Under the pieces are notes generated by a model. It saw nothing but the letters and a program-made list of their open reading frames with translations, searched no databases and was not told where the DNA came from. From assembly GCA_021810045.1 (NCBI GenBank), contig JAJZJR010000001.1, positions 186,001 to 250,000 of the forward strand: 64,000 nt of DNA. The letters are read 5' to 3'. This DNA comes from Thermoplasmata archaeon. GTDB taxonomy: Archaea > Thermoplasmatota > Thermoplasmata > Thermoplasmatales > Thermoplasmataceae. This document shows positions 35,631 through 44,805 of the stretch, in pieces (position 1 is the first letter of the stretch; the number at the start of each line of letters is the position of its first letter). The translations under genes were made by a program, and so were the position numbers.

Positions 35631-35650
35631 TGCAATTCTAAAAATAATTG
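35631..35650 (+). promoter_or_regulatory. Promoter with short inverted repeat
   Basis: GCAATT and AATTGC flank CTAAAAAT, which is also a TATA-like box about 30 bases before ATG 35673. The upstream stretch 35438-35630 has a long open frame but no clear gene. Confidence 0.4.
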
Positions 35651-35672
35651 CGTGCAACTGAAAAAGCATCTA

Positions 35673-36458
35673 ATGCTATTTATCGCAGACGAGGATGACG
35701 GCAGTGGGAGAGTAAACGGAAGACTTGTAAAGATTAGACAGGGGAAAGCAAAACGTGTCAATGTAGACATCGGAGAAGAATGGCTTGAGGAATTGATAAG
35801 ATCGAATGGGATAGAAGATGAAACCTTCGTCACAATATTCCTAAATGAAGGAGTTATGGTGGCAGAGTTTAATGGCTCAGCTTTTAAGATTTTATCAGAG
35901 GCTAATGCGACCTACTTCGATAACGTTTTGAAAGTTAATAATACCGTACTGAAGCCGCTCGCTTTGCCAGATTGGTACCGGAGACTTGTGGACTCCAAGC
36001 GCCTAGATGGGTATAGGTTCAACATAGATGACAACGACAGGCGTGTTTCAGAATTGGTCTTCGGGCAGTCATATGGCGGTTGGATGAAAAAACATCTTGG
36101 AAGGCAGAATCAGGGAGGTAAGGTGCGTATGACTCTTGAGGTTAGATTCACAGCAGAAGAGCAAAACATGTCGGAGGAAGAGTTAAACAATGCCAAAAAG
36201 GCAGTTGCAGAGGATAAGAAAAAGGGAAGAATCAAGCAAGCAGACATAATAACTGAGAATGGAATTTTTTCACTCATTTCTCCCACATTTATTAATGAAA
36301 CCATAGAATTCGATGAGGAATCAGACGAAATCCAAAATGAAATCTTCGATCAGATGGAATTCGCTTACAACAAGAGAAAGAATGACATAGAAAAAGCTGC
36401 TACCATAGAAATGCCGGAAGATAACCAAAGAGACCTAGACTTCTTTTTGGACAATTGA
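35673..36458 (+). CDS. Hypothetical protein
   Basis: 261 residues from MLFIADEDDGSGRVNG. The start is chosen by the TATA box 30 bases upstream; an open frame continues farther back to 35496. The central part has beta character (VNVDIGEEW); the C-terminus is acidic (EFDEESDEIQNE). No family recognised. Convergent with the next gene and overlapping it by 24 bases. Confidence 0.55.
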   Translation: MLFIADEDDGSGRVNGRLVKIRQGKAKRVNVDIGEEWLEELIRSNGIEDETFVTIFLNEGVMVAEFNGSAFKILSEANATYFDNVLKVNNTVLKPLALPDWYRRLVDSKRLDGYRFNIDDNDRRVSELVFGQSYGGWMKKHLGRQNQGGKVRMTLEVRFTAEEQNMSEEELNNAKKAVAEDKKKGRIKQADIITENGIFSLISPTFINETIEFDEESDEIQNEIFDQMEFAYNKRKNDIEKAATIEMPEDNQRDLDFFLDN

Positions 36459-36974
36459 TTCTTCCTCATCAGCGAAATAAGAAAATGTTAGGAAAAGGTA
36501 GTAAGATATCAGTACTAACAATGATATAGAAACCATTGAGAAAAACAGATCAAGCAGATCTATGATGAGTCGATTGACTTGGGAGAAAATACTAAAGCCA
36601 GATGAGGCGAGCCCGAGCGCAAGTGCAACCACCTCATTGATGGTCGCAAATAAGATTATGGGGCCAATAGACTTAAAAGCAGCCGCTTGCTTAATTCTCT
36701 TATCTATCACCGGAACAATTCCAATAAGGATTGAAAAAGAAGTAAAGGTTAGGCCCAGTGTTATTCCCATTAGCGTGACGAGACTTTGATTTAGATCTGT
36801 TATGGAAATGAAGTTGTAAGGTTTGGTCAAAAAAATCAGCAGGAATAGAACTACATCCACGATCATCAAATAAAACACCGGGCGATACCTTCTAAAGAAT
36901 CTCGTCAGTTTTAGGGTGGTAGAGCTAATTGGACCCACCCCTTTTAAGTCGCGATTCAGGTGGATTCTCCCCAA
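36435..36974 (-). CDS. Four-helix membrane protein
   Basis: 179 residues with about four hydrophobic segments (FYLMIVDVVLFLLIFL, SLVTLMGITLGLTF, IILFATINEVVALALGL, FSMVSISLLVLISYYLF). TTG start at 36974, six bases after GGAGG. It ends the MoxR-VWA-coiled-coil operon, so it may be the membrane anchor of that module. Unknown family. Confidence 0.6.
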   Translation of the reverse strand: MGRIHLNRDLKGVGPISSTTLKLTRFFRRYRPVFYLMIVDVVLFLLIFLTKPYNFISITDLNQSLVTLMGITLGLTFTSFSILIGIVPVIDKRIKQAAAFKSIGPIILFATINEVVALALGLASSGFSIFSQVNRLIIDLLDLFFSMVSISLLVLISYYLFLTFSYFADEEESIVQKEV

Positions 36975-38055
36975 GTAAATCCTCCGTCAGCATTTCCTGC
37001 AATGCATCAAGGTTTACTTTGAAAGCGTCCTCTTCCCCAAGGAGCTTTGCCATGCTTGAAATGTCATCAACATCCTTGTTCGCCTTGCTCTTCAGCTTCT
37101 CTATCCTCTCAAGCTTGGCACTGTTCTTGACTGCTTTCTTGAGGCTTGCCACCGTATTGTTCAGGTCAGCTAGCTTTTCCTCATATTGCGCTCTTACGCT
37201 CTCTATGATGCGGTCTTTCTGCCTGTCAATCCTCCGGGCAATTTCTTCCTCAGCAACGTTACCCTTTGCAAAGGATCTCTTCAGGCCATCCATTTCACCA
37301 AGCCAGTTCTCGAGCGATCTTATGGTGTAATCCATGGTCAGGAAGTCCGTGTCTTCAGGGATCATCCCGCCAACTTCCTTGAAGTCGATGGGAAGATCCG
37401 GGTATTTCTGCTTGAGTTCTTTGACGATCTGGTTCCAGTCCTGCCTGAGATTCTTGAAGATAACAATCCTCATTGCATCGAAGTCTTTCTTCCTCTCCTG
37501 GAACTCCTGCTCGAGCTCTGGGAGCCTGTTCTTAGGGATGACGTACTTCTTGTCAACCTTGAAGCTCTTCAGCTTCCTGAAAGTCGAGTACAGATCCTTG
37601 CGGATTCCCTGCAGCTGGTTCCTCTGTTCCTGGCTCAACCTGAACACCTTCGCCATGACCCGGTCCTCCGTATTCGACACGGCATCGAAGATTCCCCGGA
37701 ACTTCAGTTCCGTGATCATAAGGTCCTTGTAGCTCTCCCCGTCCTCTTTCTCGATTTCAGGGATCTTGAGCTTGACGTCAACCTTCCTTTTGGGCCGCCC
37801 CTTGCCCCTCTTCTTTGGGGTTTCACCATCGGAAGACTTCCCTGGCCCATTGCCGCCAGGTGAAGGATTTCCGCTGGACGAAGTGGTTTCGCCCTCATCT
37901 TCGGGACTTTCCTCTTCTTCAGAATCATCATGTTCTTTCTGGGCTCTAACGAAATCCTCCCTGGAGATCTTGATGCTCTCCTCCTGTGGTTTCCCAGATG
38001 ATTCTGATCTTGCATTCTCTTCCTGCTTTTCCAATTCTTCCTGTTGTTCCACCAT
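36925..38055 (-). CDS. Coiled-coil protein of the MoxR-VWA operon
   Basis: 376 residues from ATG 38055. The first 110 residues are acidic, disordered and Ser/Gly/Pro rich (EDEGETTSSSGNPSPGG, GKGRPKRK). Then long alpha-helical coiled coil runs almost to the end (EQEFQERKKDFDAMRIVIFKNLRQ, VASLKKAVKNSAKLERIEKLK). This shape suits an assembly scaffold or carrier protein. It overlaps the VWA stop, so it is translated with it. Confidence 0.65.
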   Translation of the reverse strand: MVEQQEELEKQEENARSESSGKPQEESIKISREDFVRAQKEHDDSEEEESPEDEGETTSSSGNPSPGGNGPGKSSDGETPKKRGKGRPKRKVDVKLKIPEIEKEDGESYKDLMITELKFRGIFDAVSNTEDRVMAKVFRLSQEQRNQLQGIRKDLYSTFRKLKSFKVDKKYVIPKNRLPELEQEFQERKKDFDAMRIVIFKNLRQDWNQIVKELKQKYPDLPIDFKEVGGMIPEDTDFLTMDYTIRSLENWLGEMDGLKRSFAKGNVAEEEIARRIDRQKDRIIESVRAQYEEKLADLNNTVASLKKAVKNSAKLERIEKLKSKANKDVDDISSMAKLLGEEDAFKVNLDALQEMLTEDLLGENPPESRLKRGGSN

Positions 38056-38057
38056 TT

Positions 38058-39422
38058 TCACACCTTCATTAAGAAATTGCCGCTGAAACCGGACACCTTC
38101 ATCACAGGGAAATACTTCTCGAGCTGTGGTGCAGAACTGTTCAGCAATATGGCCTTCAGGTCATTCTTCGCGGCTCTCCTGATGACCCCCTCGTCCTGGA
38201 TGTGGTCGATTCCATCGCTCACGATGATAACCTTGTAATCCTTGTAGTACAAGCTGTCCTCAAGCACCTTGGTAAGGTTGGTCCCATCGTTGGCCTGGAG
38301 CTTGAGGCAGGTCTTGATTATCTCAATCTTGTCGGTGATAGGGTCATAGACTGATGAGCCGAACGGCTTCATTATGAGGTTTCCTCCGTTCTTCTCGAGG
38401 TAGATGGCCATCGCTATGACACAAGCCGCGGCATAGCTGATATTCGGTACTACCTGGCCGTCAACCTCAAACCTGCCGGAATTCATGCTTCCTGAAACGT
38501 CGATGTAGACAAGGTAATCGCTCATGCTGGAGAATCTCTGCTTTACCTGCACTTTCTTGTTGATCAGCCTGTTCGAAAACAGCAATGGATTCAACATCTC
38601 ACTGAACTGGATGTCCGGTATCTCCGAAAAGGAAGCCATCCTCTTGTTGCCGATGGGAATGCCCCTCCTTGGGGATGGCTGTGCTCCATTCTTCCCGCCG
38701 TCTGTGCTCCCAAGCTTCTTGAGCACTTTCAGGAGCGCAATTATGACCCTGTTGCTCAGGGTAGCCCTCAATTCATCCGGATCCCCGAACTTGAGAATGG
38801 GAAGGCCGTAATGGGAAAAGCCCAGGGCTACCGTAGCCAGTGCTTCTGCCTCCTGTGCTGCCTGCTGTCCTGCTGCGGCAATTCCCCTCATCACGCTCGC
38901 GGCCAGGTTCTTCTGGTTGGGGTTCTGGCTCACGTTTGAAAGCTGATCGAAGAAGACTTGCAGGTTGAAAGGCTGCTGCCCGTTGCCCTGGTTTCCCTGC
39001 TGTCCTGGCTGCTGGCCGTTCTGCCCCTGCTGACCCTGGTTCTGCTGAGGGGGCTGCTGGAAGTTCTGGTTTGTGCTGGAATATTGCTGTGCCACCCCGA
39101 CAATCTTGTCAAGGTAGCTCATTGTTGCAAGCTTCGAGAGAATCCCGTCGCCAGAGACATTCTCGTTCACCCTCCTGTAATCCTGGGTCTCGTAGTACTG
39201 CTTCAGGGCCTCCGACCAGGCATTGCTGCTCTTGGGATTGAACAGTATGTTCTTCCAGTCCTCGCTGTGCATGATGTAGGAGTCTGTTGCAAACTCCCTG
39301 CTGATCATTGCAGCATCCACCTCCTTGTTGCGGTATGTTGTGGTGAGTTCGTATGCCGTGGATCTCAAGGCCGGGTCATCGTAATCCTTGATGAACGTTC
39401 TTTTCTGTTTTGACTGTAACAT
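38058..39422 (-). CDS. VWA domain protein (MoxR partner)
   Basis: 454 residues. The C-terminal third has a VWA/CoxE-like metal-ion site (YLVYIDVSGSMNSG, a DxSxS) plus later conserved Asp and Thr in LQANDGTNLTKVLEDSL and IIVSDGIDHI. The middle is Gln/Asn/Gly rich (QNQGQQGQNGQQPGQQGNQ), and the N-terminus helical. VWA partners present substrates to MoxR AAA+ chaperones. It directly follows the MoxR gene, 9 bases apart. Confidence 0.88.
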   Translation of the reverse strand: MLQSKQKRTFIKDYDDPALRSTAYELTTTYRNKEVDAAMISREFATDSYIMHSEDWKNILFNPKSSNAWSEALKQYYETQDYRRVNENVSGDGILSKLATMSYLDKIVGVAQQYSSTNQNFQQPPQQNQGQQGQNGQQPGQQGNQGNGQQPFNLQVFFDQLSNVSQNPNQKNLAASVMRGIAAAGQQAAQEAEALATVALGFSHYGLPILKFGDPDELRATLSNRVIIALLKVLKKLGSTDGGKNGAQPSPRRGIPIGNKRMASFSEIPDIQFSEMLNPLLFSNRLINKKVQVKQRFSSMSDYLVYIDVSGSMNSGRFEVDGQVVPNISYAAACVIAMAIYLEKNGGNLIMKPFGSSVYDPITDKIEIIKTCLKLQANDGTNLTKVLEDSLYYKDYKVIIVSDGIDHIQDEGVIRRAAKNDLKAILLNSSAPQLEKYFPVMKVSGFSGNFLMKV

Positions 39423-39431
39423 GGATCCACC

Positions 39432-40574
39432 TTATGCCGTGATCTCGCTCTCAAGATCCGATGTGGCCTTGTTGATTGCATTGACCAGCCTTGTAGCCCT
39501 TTCCCCGACTTCCTTGATCTCGGACCTGAACATGTCGAACTTTTCCTTGTCGCTGTCCTTTCCCACGATTTCCTTGAGCTTCTGGACTGCACTCAGGGCT
39601 TCCTCCTTGGCTGCCTTGAAATCCCCTGCCTTCCTTGCCTCGTTTGCTTTGTCCAGGGCTTCCTGTGCAGCCCTCAACTCTGGCGGGATCATTGTGTCCA
39701 GTGCCCTTTCGTAGGCATCCTTCTGGTCCTCGAAGTCATGAAGTATGTACTTCGACACTGAAATGGCAGCCTTCTTGAAGTCCGGCTGATCGAAAATGTA
39801 CCCGTAAGCAGCGGTGACGAACGGGAAGAATCTCGCTCCCACTGCCGTCCTGTCCGATATGGTCACGCCCTCCTTCTTCAAAAGCTTCACAACTGTGGCC
39901 ACGTTCCGTGCTACGTCATTGACATTCTGCCTGAGGTAGTCCCAGATCTTCTGGTTCAGTTCATCGATGTCCTTCAGGGTGTATTTCGTCCTTATTGCGG
40001 GATGGGGATTGTTGACGGTCTTCACTATGGCCTCCTCAATCCTGTCCTTGTTCATCGGCTTGACAAAATGCTTGAAGAACAGCCTGTCGTGGAATGCCTG
40101 AAGGTCGTCGCTCTGCGGCAATTCGTTTGATGCTGCAAACATCGAGTAGAGAGGGACGGGTATTTTCCTGTTGCCTGTATCCATGAACACTCTCTCATTG
40201 GTGATGTTCAGGAGGGCATTCAGCGTCTCGCTGTTCGCCTTGTAGATTTCGTCAACAAAGGCTATGTTGGCTGTTGGCAGCATTCCGTTGACGTCCCTCT
40301 GCAGCTTTCCAGCTTTCTGGAATGTAACCGGGTCAAACTCTCCGACCAGTTCGCTCGGGATCGTATACTTCGTCAGCAGGTACTTGAAATAGTTCCCGTT
40401 GACGGCTTCCGCAAGCGTGCCCAGAAGTGCACTCTTGGCTGTTCCGGGTTCCCCTATAAACACACAGTGCTGCTTCGTGACCAGGGCAAGCACTGACACT
40501 TTTGCTTCCTCTTCCCTACCAACGAACAGGTCAGACAGTTCGTTGATGAGGGCTATCGCTCCTTGTTTGTCCAT
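39432..40574 (-). CDS. MoxR-family AAA+ ATPase
   Basis: 380 residues. AAA+ parts: VFIGEPGTAKSALL (Walker A GEPGTAKS near 37), IAFVDEIYKANSETLNALLNITNERVF (Walker B), FAASNELPQSDDLQAFHDRLFF (sensor 1 and arginine finger) and a helical lid with SDRTAVGARFFPFV (sensor 2). The lid is followed by a coiled tail. MoxR ATPases act with VWA proteins to remodel or assemble complexes. It begins a four-gene minus-strand operon after AGTGTTGGAGTG. Confidence 0.93.
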   Translation of the reverse strand: MDKQGAIALINELSDLFVGREEEAKVSVLALVTKQHCVFIGEPGTAKSALLGTLAEAVNGNYFKYLLTKYTIPSELVGEFDPVTFQKAGKLQRDVNGMLPTANIAFVDEIYKANSETLNALLNITNERVFMDTGNRKIPVPLYSMFAASNELPQSDDLQAFHDRLFFKHFVKPMNKDRIEEAIVKTVNNPHPAIRTKYTLKDIDELNQKIWDYLRQNVNDVARNVATVVKLLKKEGVTISDRTAVGARFFPFVTAAYGYIFDQPDFKKAAISVSKYILHDFEDQKDAYERALDTMIPPELRAAQEALDKANEARKAGDFKAAKEEALSAVQKLKEIVGKDSDKEKFDMFRSEIKEVGERATRLVNAINKATSDLESEITA

Positions 40575-40919
40575 TTTAGACTTTCACTCCAACAATGAGA
40601 ACCCATGTATTTATTTAAATTTTTTTGGTACTACTTTCTTTTAGTGCCCGAAAAATGCTTGGCACGGTGAAATACGAGGTTTGTCAACAGTTTATAAAAC
40701 TTTATGGGGTATTTTCCATCGAATATGGGTACTGTTGTACTTTTTGTTCAGAAAATTAGACTCAATCCCGTCTTAAATTCGCACATAATTTTGGCCACTG
40801 TGCACAAAATTGGTCCGTTACTCAATAAGAGAATCTTTTTTAAGGATTGGGAATATATAATTTCCTGCATGTCGACCTGGTACGTTGAGTAGAACATATA
40901 TTTTGAAGAAGGACCTGCT
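40575..40919. other. Divergent promoter region without a gene
   Basis: This 345-base gap holds the MoxR promoter (TTTAAATAAATAC near 40605 on the minus strand) and the box GGAGTGAAAGTC before its ATG. ATTTTG and CAAAAT are short arms around GGCCACTGTGCA at 40793. ATATATAA near 40853 could be a promoter for the 40920 gene. The string GGTACTGTTGTACT at 40727 recurs at 55586. Confidence 0.45.
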
Positions 40920-41147
40920 TTGAATCTGCCTCTCCGGGAAAAATTTATACAAGAACTTGAGGCGAAAGCTATGAAAAAATGTCTGTTATTGGGGTCCAAC
41001 GTAAACTCCGAGGGAAGCGGATCAGGGCCGGGATCAGCAATGATTAAGCTGTCGTTTGAAGCTCCGAAGAAGCCTTCTAGAAAGGATTTGGAGCTTGAGA
41101 TAGATGATTGTGAATTTAATATAGAACTGTACAAAAGAGAACTGTAG
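40920..41147 (+). CDS. Small hypothetical protein
   Basis: 75 residues with TTG start at 40920, or later at the Met in MKKCLLLGSNV. Middle Ser/Gly segment (EGSGSGPGSA), acidic C-terminus. A GAAGGAC ribosome-like site precedes it. Function unknown. Confidence 0.4.
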   Translation: MNLPLREKFIQELEAKAMKKCLLLGSNVNSEGSGSGPGSAMIKLSFEAPKKPSRKDLELEIDDCEFNIELYKREL

Positions 41148-41202
41148 CGAGCATCAATTTACAGAGTTGATCTTGTTCTGCTCTTCTATTGCTTGTCATG
41201 CA

Positions 41203-41260
41203 CCCTGTAAAACGCAAAAAGGGGAACCCCAGACCGATGTGGTCCAGAGTTCCCCTTTAA
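41203..41260 (-). terminator. Hairpin terminator, twin of the one at 51183
   Basis: On the minus strand AAGGGGAAC pairs with GTTCCCCTT, with an inner GACC/GGTC stem, followed by TTTTTGCGTTTTA. The tail matches the terminator at 51183-51226 exactly. It closes the minus-strand block that runs from 51134 down to 41367. Confidence 0.7.
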
Positions 41261-41366
41261 AATTTTCAATAAATCCTCAATTTCATTCTCAAACTGTGAA
41301 GCTTTCTTGTGAGCTTTCTCAGTCTTTTCAGATATTTACCTCCTGCTTATTCAGCTACAAAAATAA

Positions 41367-41831
41367 TCAGGGTTCTCCCCTGTATCCCGCTTTGATTATT
41401 GCACCTGAGACCCCGCCGCCATCTTCTTCCAGCAGGGCCACTTCTTCACCCTCACCTTCTGTCCAGGCATATCCGGTTCCTTCTCCAGCTATGACCAACG
41501 ATTTCAGCTTCTCGATATCCGATGCAGCGTGTGATAGATATGGGGCTCTCCCATCAGCATAGTTGTCCAGCAGACAATACATCTGTTTCTTGATTTCCCC
41601 AATAACCCTGACTAACTCTATGTGATAGAAGATCCTTTCGTTATCTTCATCCACATAGTCAGAATCATCAACGCTTTTCCCCGTCGTTTCCTCGAGATAC
41701 TTCCTTGCCTCATCATATGTGTCAAAAAGTCCTGGACAGGACCATTTCGAGGGTTCGTATTCCTGCTTAAATATGGCGTAAAGTTCGCCATATCCCGATT
41801 CTCTCCTCGCGGCTTTCCAGGTTTCAGGCAT
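41367..41831 (-). CDS. Hypothetical protein
   Basis: 154 residues, acidic (WTEGEGEEVALLEEDGGG). The N-terminal ELYAIFKQEYEPSKWSCPG is distinctive but unknown. It is the last gene before the terminator at 41203. GTTTTGAACGGAATATT precedes it, after a GNRA hairpin. Confidence 0.55.
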   Translation of the reverse strand: MPETWKAARRESGYGELYAIFKQEYEPSKWSCPGLFDTYDEARKYLEETTGKSVDDSDYVDEDNERIFYHIELVRVIGEIKKQMYCLLDNYADGRAPYLSHAASDIEKLKSLVIAGEGTGYAWTEGEGEEVALLEEDGGGVSGAIIKAGYRGEP

Positions 41832-41894
41832 ATGTTCTATTCCGTCATAATATTCCGTTCAAAACTCCCCTGGCTCTTTCGAGCACGACAAAAA

Positions 41895-42044
41895 TTATCC
41901 CGGTATCCCGTCGTCCAAGAACCTTTCCCGGGAACCGAGCAGTTTTGCTATCTGAACCAGCGCATACTGTTTGTGGTGTGCACCATCAATGTATGCGTAC
42001 AGTTCCGCAATTTCTCTTGCCTTTGTTATTTTTTCCTCGTCCAT
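41895..42044 (-). CDS. Small hypothetical protein
   Basis: 49 residues (starts MDEEKITKAREIAELYAYID, ends LLGSRERFLDDGIPG). Alpha-helical. ATG comes one base after the T-tract box of the preceding gene. Function unknown. Confidence 0.5.
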   Translation of the reverse strand: MDEEKITKAREIAELYAYIDGAHHKQYALVQIAKLLGSRERFLDDGIPG

Positions 42045-42055
42045 GGCGACAAAAA

Positions 42056-42526
42056 TTATTTTTTGAAAAATCTTTTCTTGCGCTTCCCGGAGAGTTTCTT
42101 CAGTTCCTGCTGCGTGGAGAATCTTTCAGCAATATTCACGGCTCCGCCGATCACCGTATCCATCCTGTGATATAGGTCTGCAAGCCTGTTCAGGTCCCCC
42201 CTTGAATTGAAATCCATGTCCAGCATGAACTCCAGCTGCTCATTTGCAGTCTCCTTCATCTCAAGCAGGAAGGACTTGAGCTTTGGAACCTCTTCCAGCT
42301 GGACCGGCAGGTCGATCAGCTCATCATCGATCGCCTTTGTCAGCTTGCCGTACTTGTACCTGACTCCCTCCTCAATCTCACCTCTCCTGTCCGCGTCCGT
42401 AAGTGACCAGTCCTGCTTCACGTCCTCATAAAGACCGATCATGTACTGGATGTCCCAGTACAGCCACTGATGCGGCTCCAGAGGTCTTAATCCTGCATTT
42501 ATCCAGTTGTTTGCCCTAACTGACAT
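42056..42526 (-). CDS. Hypothetical helical protein
   Basis: 156 residues, mostly helical, with a KLSGKRKKRFFKK basic end. GAGGTAAAAG precedes the ATG. No family recognised. Confidence 0.55.
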   Translation of the reverse strand: MSVRANNWINAGLRPLEPHQWLYWDIQYMIGLYEDVKQDWSLTDADRRGEIEEGVRYKYGKLTKAIDDELIDLPVQLEEVPKLKSFLLEMKETANEQLEFMLDMDFNSRGDLNRLADLYHRMDTVIGGAVNIAERFSTQQELKKLSGKRKKRFFKK

Positions 42527-42551
42527 CTTTTACCTCACGGCAACATAAAAA

Positions 42552-42941
42552 TTAGATTAGTGACCTGTACCTTTCTTCCGGGATCTCCCTGAGGTCCGGC
42601 GCCGGGTATCCCTCGATGGCCTCTTCCCTCTCGAAATATCTCTGCTCCCCGAATACCCTTTTCCTCAGCAATACCATCCCATTGTTCCCGATGCACTCAA
42701 TCCCGAAATCCTCGAGGTCCTCATCGGTTTTTCCCAGAGATGAAACAGGCGAATAATACCTGCCGTTCTCCAGGAACCTGAACCGGAAGAGCGCTTCCGG
42801 GTGGTATATGCCGCTTTCCTTGGTAATCAGAAGCATCTCGAGGGCTTCGCCGATCACAAATGCCGGGGCATCGGTCTGGTTCGCACCCTTCAGAAGGCTG
42901 TCTTCTCCAAATCTCGTTTCTATGATCTCGTACTTTCTCAT
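42552..42941 (-). CDS. Hypothetical protein
   Basis: 129 residues with alpha/beta pattern, starting MRKYEIIETRFGEDSLLKG. ATG 42941 follows GAGGGAGCGG. Unknown. Confidence 0.55.
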   Translation of the reverse strand: MRKYEIIETRFGEDSLLKGANQTDAPAFVIGEALEMLLITKESGIYHPEALFRFRFLENGRYYSPVSSLGKTDEDLEDFGIECIGNNGMVLLRKRVFGEQRYFEREEAIEGYPAPDLREIPEERYRSLI

Positions 42942-43016
42942 CCGCTCCCTCGCTCTAGTTTAGGTGCTTATACCTGCCCGGGTTTATTTTATTTGCCCAG
43001 GGCAGCGACAAAAAAA

Positions 43017-43286
43017 TTACTTCCGGCTCCCGCGAAGTTCAAGGACGTTGTTGAAGATCTTATCCTCAATCTGTTTCAGCATCTCCCTGATTTCCTCATC
43101 CTTCAGGGGCATATGCGTCAGTATGTGCCCCATTAACGTGGACATTGCAGAAATGGCCGTATTGAAATCCGCCTTATTGTCCTTGAACCAGTGGACCAGT
43201 TTATTGGTGATCTCCTGCACTCTCCTCTCAGTCTCAGGGGATGAATGCGTGGTCACCTTGAAGTTCTCCTCTAAATTGTTTTCCAA
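43017..43286 (-). CDS. Hypothetical helical protein
   Basis: 89 residues from a TTG placed nine bases after AGGAG, behind a CCC/GGG hairpin. Starts MENNLEENFKVTTHSS. Helical C-terminal half (DEEIREMLKQIEDKIFNNVLE). Longer starts to 43349 would run back across the preceding gene's end. Confidence 0.5.
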   Translation of the reverse strand: MENNLEENFKVTTHSSPETERRVQEITNKLVHWFKDNKADFNTAISAMSTLMGHILTHMPLKDEEIREMLKQIEDKIFNNVLELRGSRK

Positions 43287-43326
43287 TCCAAAAGTCTCCT
43301 GCTCCCTTCCGGGATGCGACAAAAAT

Positions 43327-43566
43327 TTACAGCCCAAAGGCTGAATCAAGATATTTCAGCAGCTGCCCGTCCCTGAACAGGTCCATGTAAAAACCCGCTT
43401 CATCTCCCTGGATGAAGAACACACTGGTGAAGCTGCTTTCATGTTCTTTCCGGCAGACTCCGATGTACCCAAGCGTGTGATTCAATGAAATCTCAAAACT
43501 GCTTCCATTGAATTTTTGCTGGTGAACGGCGTCTGACGCTCCTGCTAATGATTCTGTGCTAATCAT
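43327..43566 (-). CDS. Hypothetical protein
   Basis: 79 residues (MISTESLAGASDAVHQQKFN). ATG is three bases after a TTTTGCA version of the box. Beta-rich (SLNHTLGYIGVCRK). Unknown. Confidence 0.5.
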   Translation of the reverse strand: MISTESLAGASDAVHQQKFNGSSFEISLNHTLGYIGVCRKEHESSFTSVFFIQGDEAGFYMDLFRDGQLLKYLDSAFGL

Positions 43567-43578
43567 TGCAAAATAAAA

Positions 43579-43836
43579 TTACTTCAGGTTCCGGACTGAA
43601 AGCAATCCCGAATAGATCTTCCGGTATTCCGGTGAAAGAGGTTCGTACTGCCACGCTGTGGCCTTGATAGCAACAGCTACAACAGTCTTGGCCAGTGCAA
43701 ACGTCCCGGGCTTTTCCCCCGATACGTCCACGCCATACTGCCTTATAGTTTTCCTAGCCTCTTTCTTCAAAAGCTCTCTCAGCTCGCTTGAGTCTATCAG
43801 TTCCTCTATGGTCTTTTCAAATTCTTCGTTATCCAT
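43579..43836 (-). CDS. Hypothetical helical protein
   Basis: 85 residues, helical, MDNEEFEKTIEELIDSSELR at the start; ATG 43836 follows GTCGCT directly. Unknown. Confidence 0.5.
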   Translation of the reverse strand: MDNEEFEKTIEELIDSSELRELLKKEARKTIRQYGVDVSGEKPGTFALAKTVVAVAIKATAWQYEPLSPEYRKIYSGLLSVRNLK

Positions 43837-43848
43837 AGCGACAAAAAA

Positions 43849-44436
43849 TTAAGCGTGAGGCTCCCACTTCTGGTATCTGGAAGGGTCCTCAAAAACGAAA
43901 TCCCGCGATCTGTTCTCATATTCTTTCTCGGGGACCAAGAGATAGTGCTCGTCAGAATCAGAATACTTCCTGTCTTCAGCCTTTGAACCAATGACTGCGC
44001 ACACTCCAACCATGCCTTCCGGCACGGTCTTATGCCAGTCTCCCCAGGCTGCAATTCCAAGAAGCTTGTCCTTATTACTTTTGTAGAATATGGCATCATC
44101 CCTCGTCCACGATTCCCCCTCTTTCAGCTTCACGCCAAAGAATTTCTCATATTCATCAGGAAACCAGTTCCTGAATGTGTTCCTGGCACTCTCCACGTCT
44201 TTGGGCTCAAACTTATCTGGGAACGCCATCGCCACTATTGACCATTCACAGTCCTCTTCATACCATCCACCGGCGCGCCTCATGTACTCCGGGATCTTCA
44301 AGTTCAGTTCCCGTGATACCTTGAAACCGCCGTGTCCTGGTGTTGAATAGAACATTATGCCCTCTGAATGGATCATCTTGGTGTCTGGTTGTCCCCAGGG
44401 TGTATAAACCCTCTCCTTCACGTATTGTGTTTCCAC
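43849..44436 (-). CDS. Hypothetical protein
   Basis: 195 residues; GTG start after CCAGGAGTGGCATAA, behind the 7-base GGAA hairpin at 44451. Contains WYEEDCEWSIVAMAFPDK and many aromatic residues. Unknown; possibly a small-molecule or nucleic-acid binding protein. Confidence 0.5.
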   Translation of the reverse strand: METQYVKERVYTPWGQPDTKMIHSEGIMFYSTPGHGGFKVSRELNLKIPEYMRRAGGWYEEDCEWSIVAMAFPDKFEPKDVESARNTFRNWFPDEYEKFFGVKLKEGESWTRDDAIFYKSNKDKLLGIAAWGDWHKTVPEGMVGVCAVIGSKAEDRKYSDSDEHYLLVPEKEYENRSRDFVFEDPSRYQKWEPHA

Positions 44437-44480
44437 TTATGCCACTCCTGGTTCTCCTTCCGGAGAACGCAACAAAAAAT

Positions 44481-44792
44481 TCACCACCAGCCAAAGATTA
44501 GCGAATGGAACTCTGCCAGTGCCTGTTCATAATCTGAATCCAGTACGTTCCTGTACTGCCATCCTCTGTCAAAAAGTGCATACTGTGGCTCCTCCCCTAA
44601 CCCTTCCTTGATGGCCTTATACAATTCCCAGAATTTATGTTCGTCCTGATCCGCTTCCCAGAGGTTCCTGAACCACTCTTCATTTTCCAGAAGCTTATCC
44701 CAGGATTCCTTGCTGTACCCGAAAAAAGCCTTCTGGAAGTCGGTATAGTCGATCCTCTGGATTGCCATTACGCTCTCAATTCTGCTCTCCAT
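44481..44792 (-). CDS. Hypothetical protein
   Basis: 103 residues rich in Trp and Asp/Glu (DKLLENEEWFRNLWEADQDEH). ATG 44792 follows GTTGCC. Its stop is TGA, unlike most neighbours. Unknown. Confidence 0.5.
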   Translation of the reverse strand: MESRIESVMAIQRIDYTDFQKAFFGYSKESWDKLLENEEWFRNLWEADQDEHKFWELYKAIKEGLGEEPQYALFDRGWQYRNVLDSDYEQALAEFHSLIFGWW

Positions 44793-44805
44793 GGCAACAA
44801 AAAAA

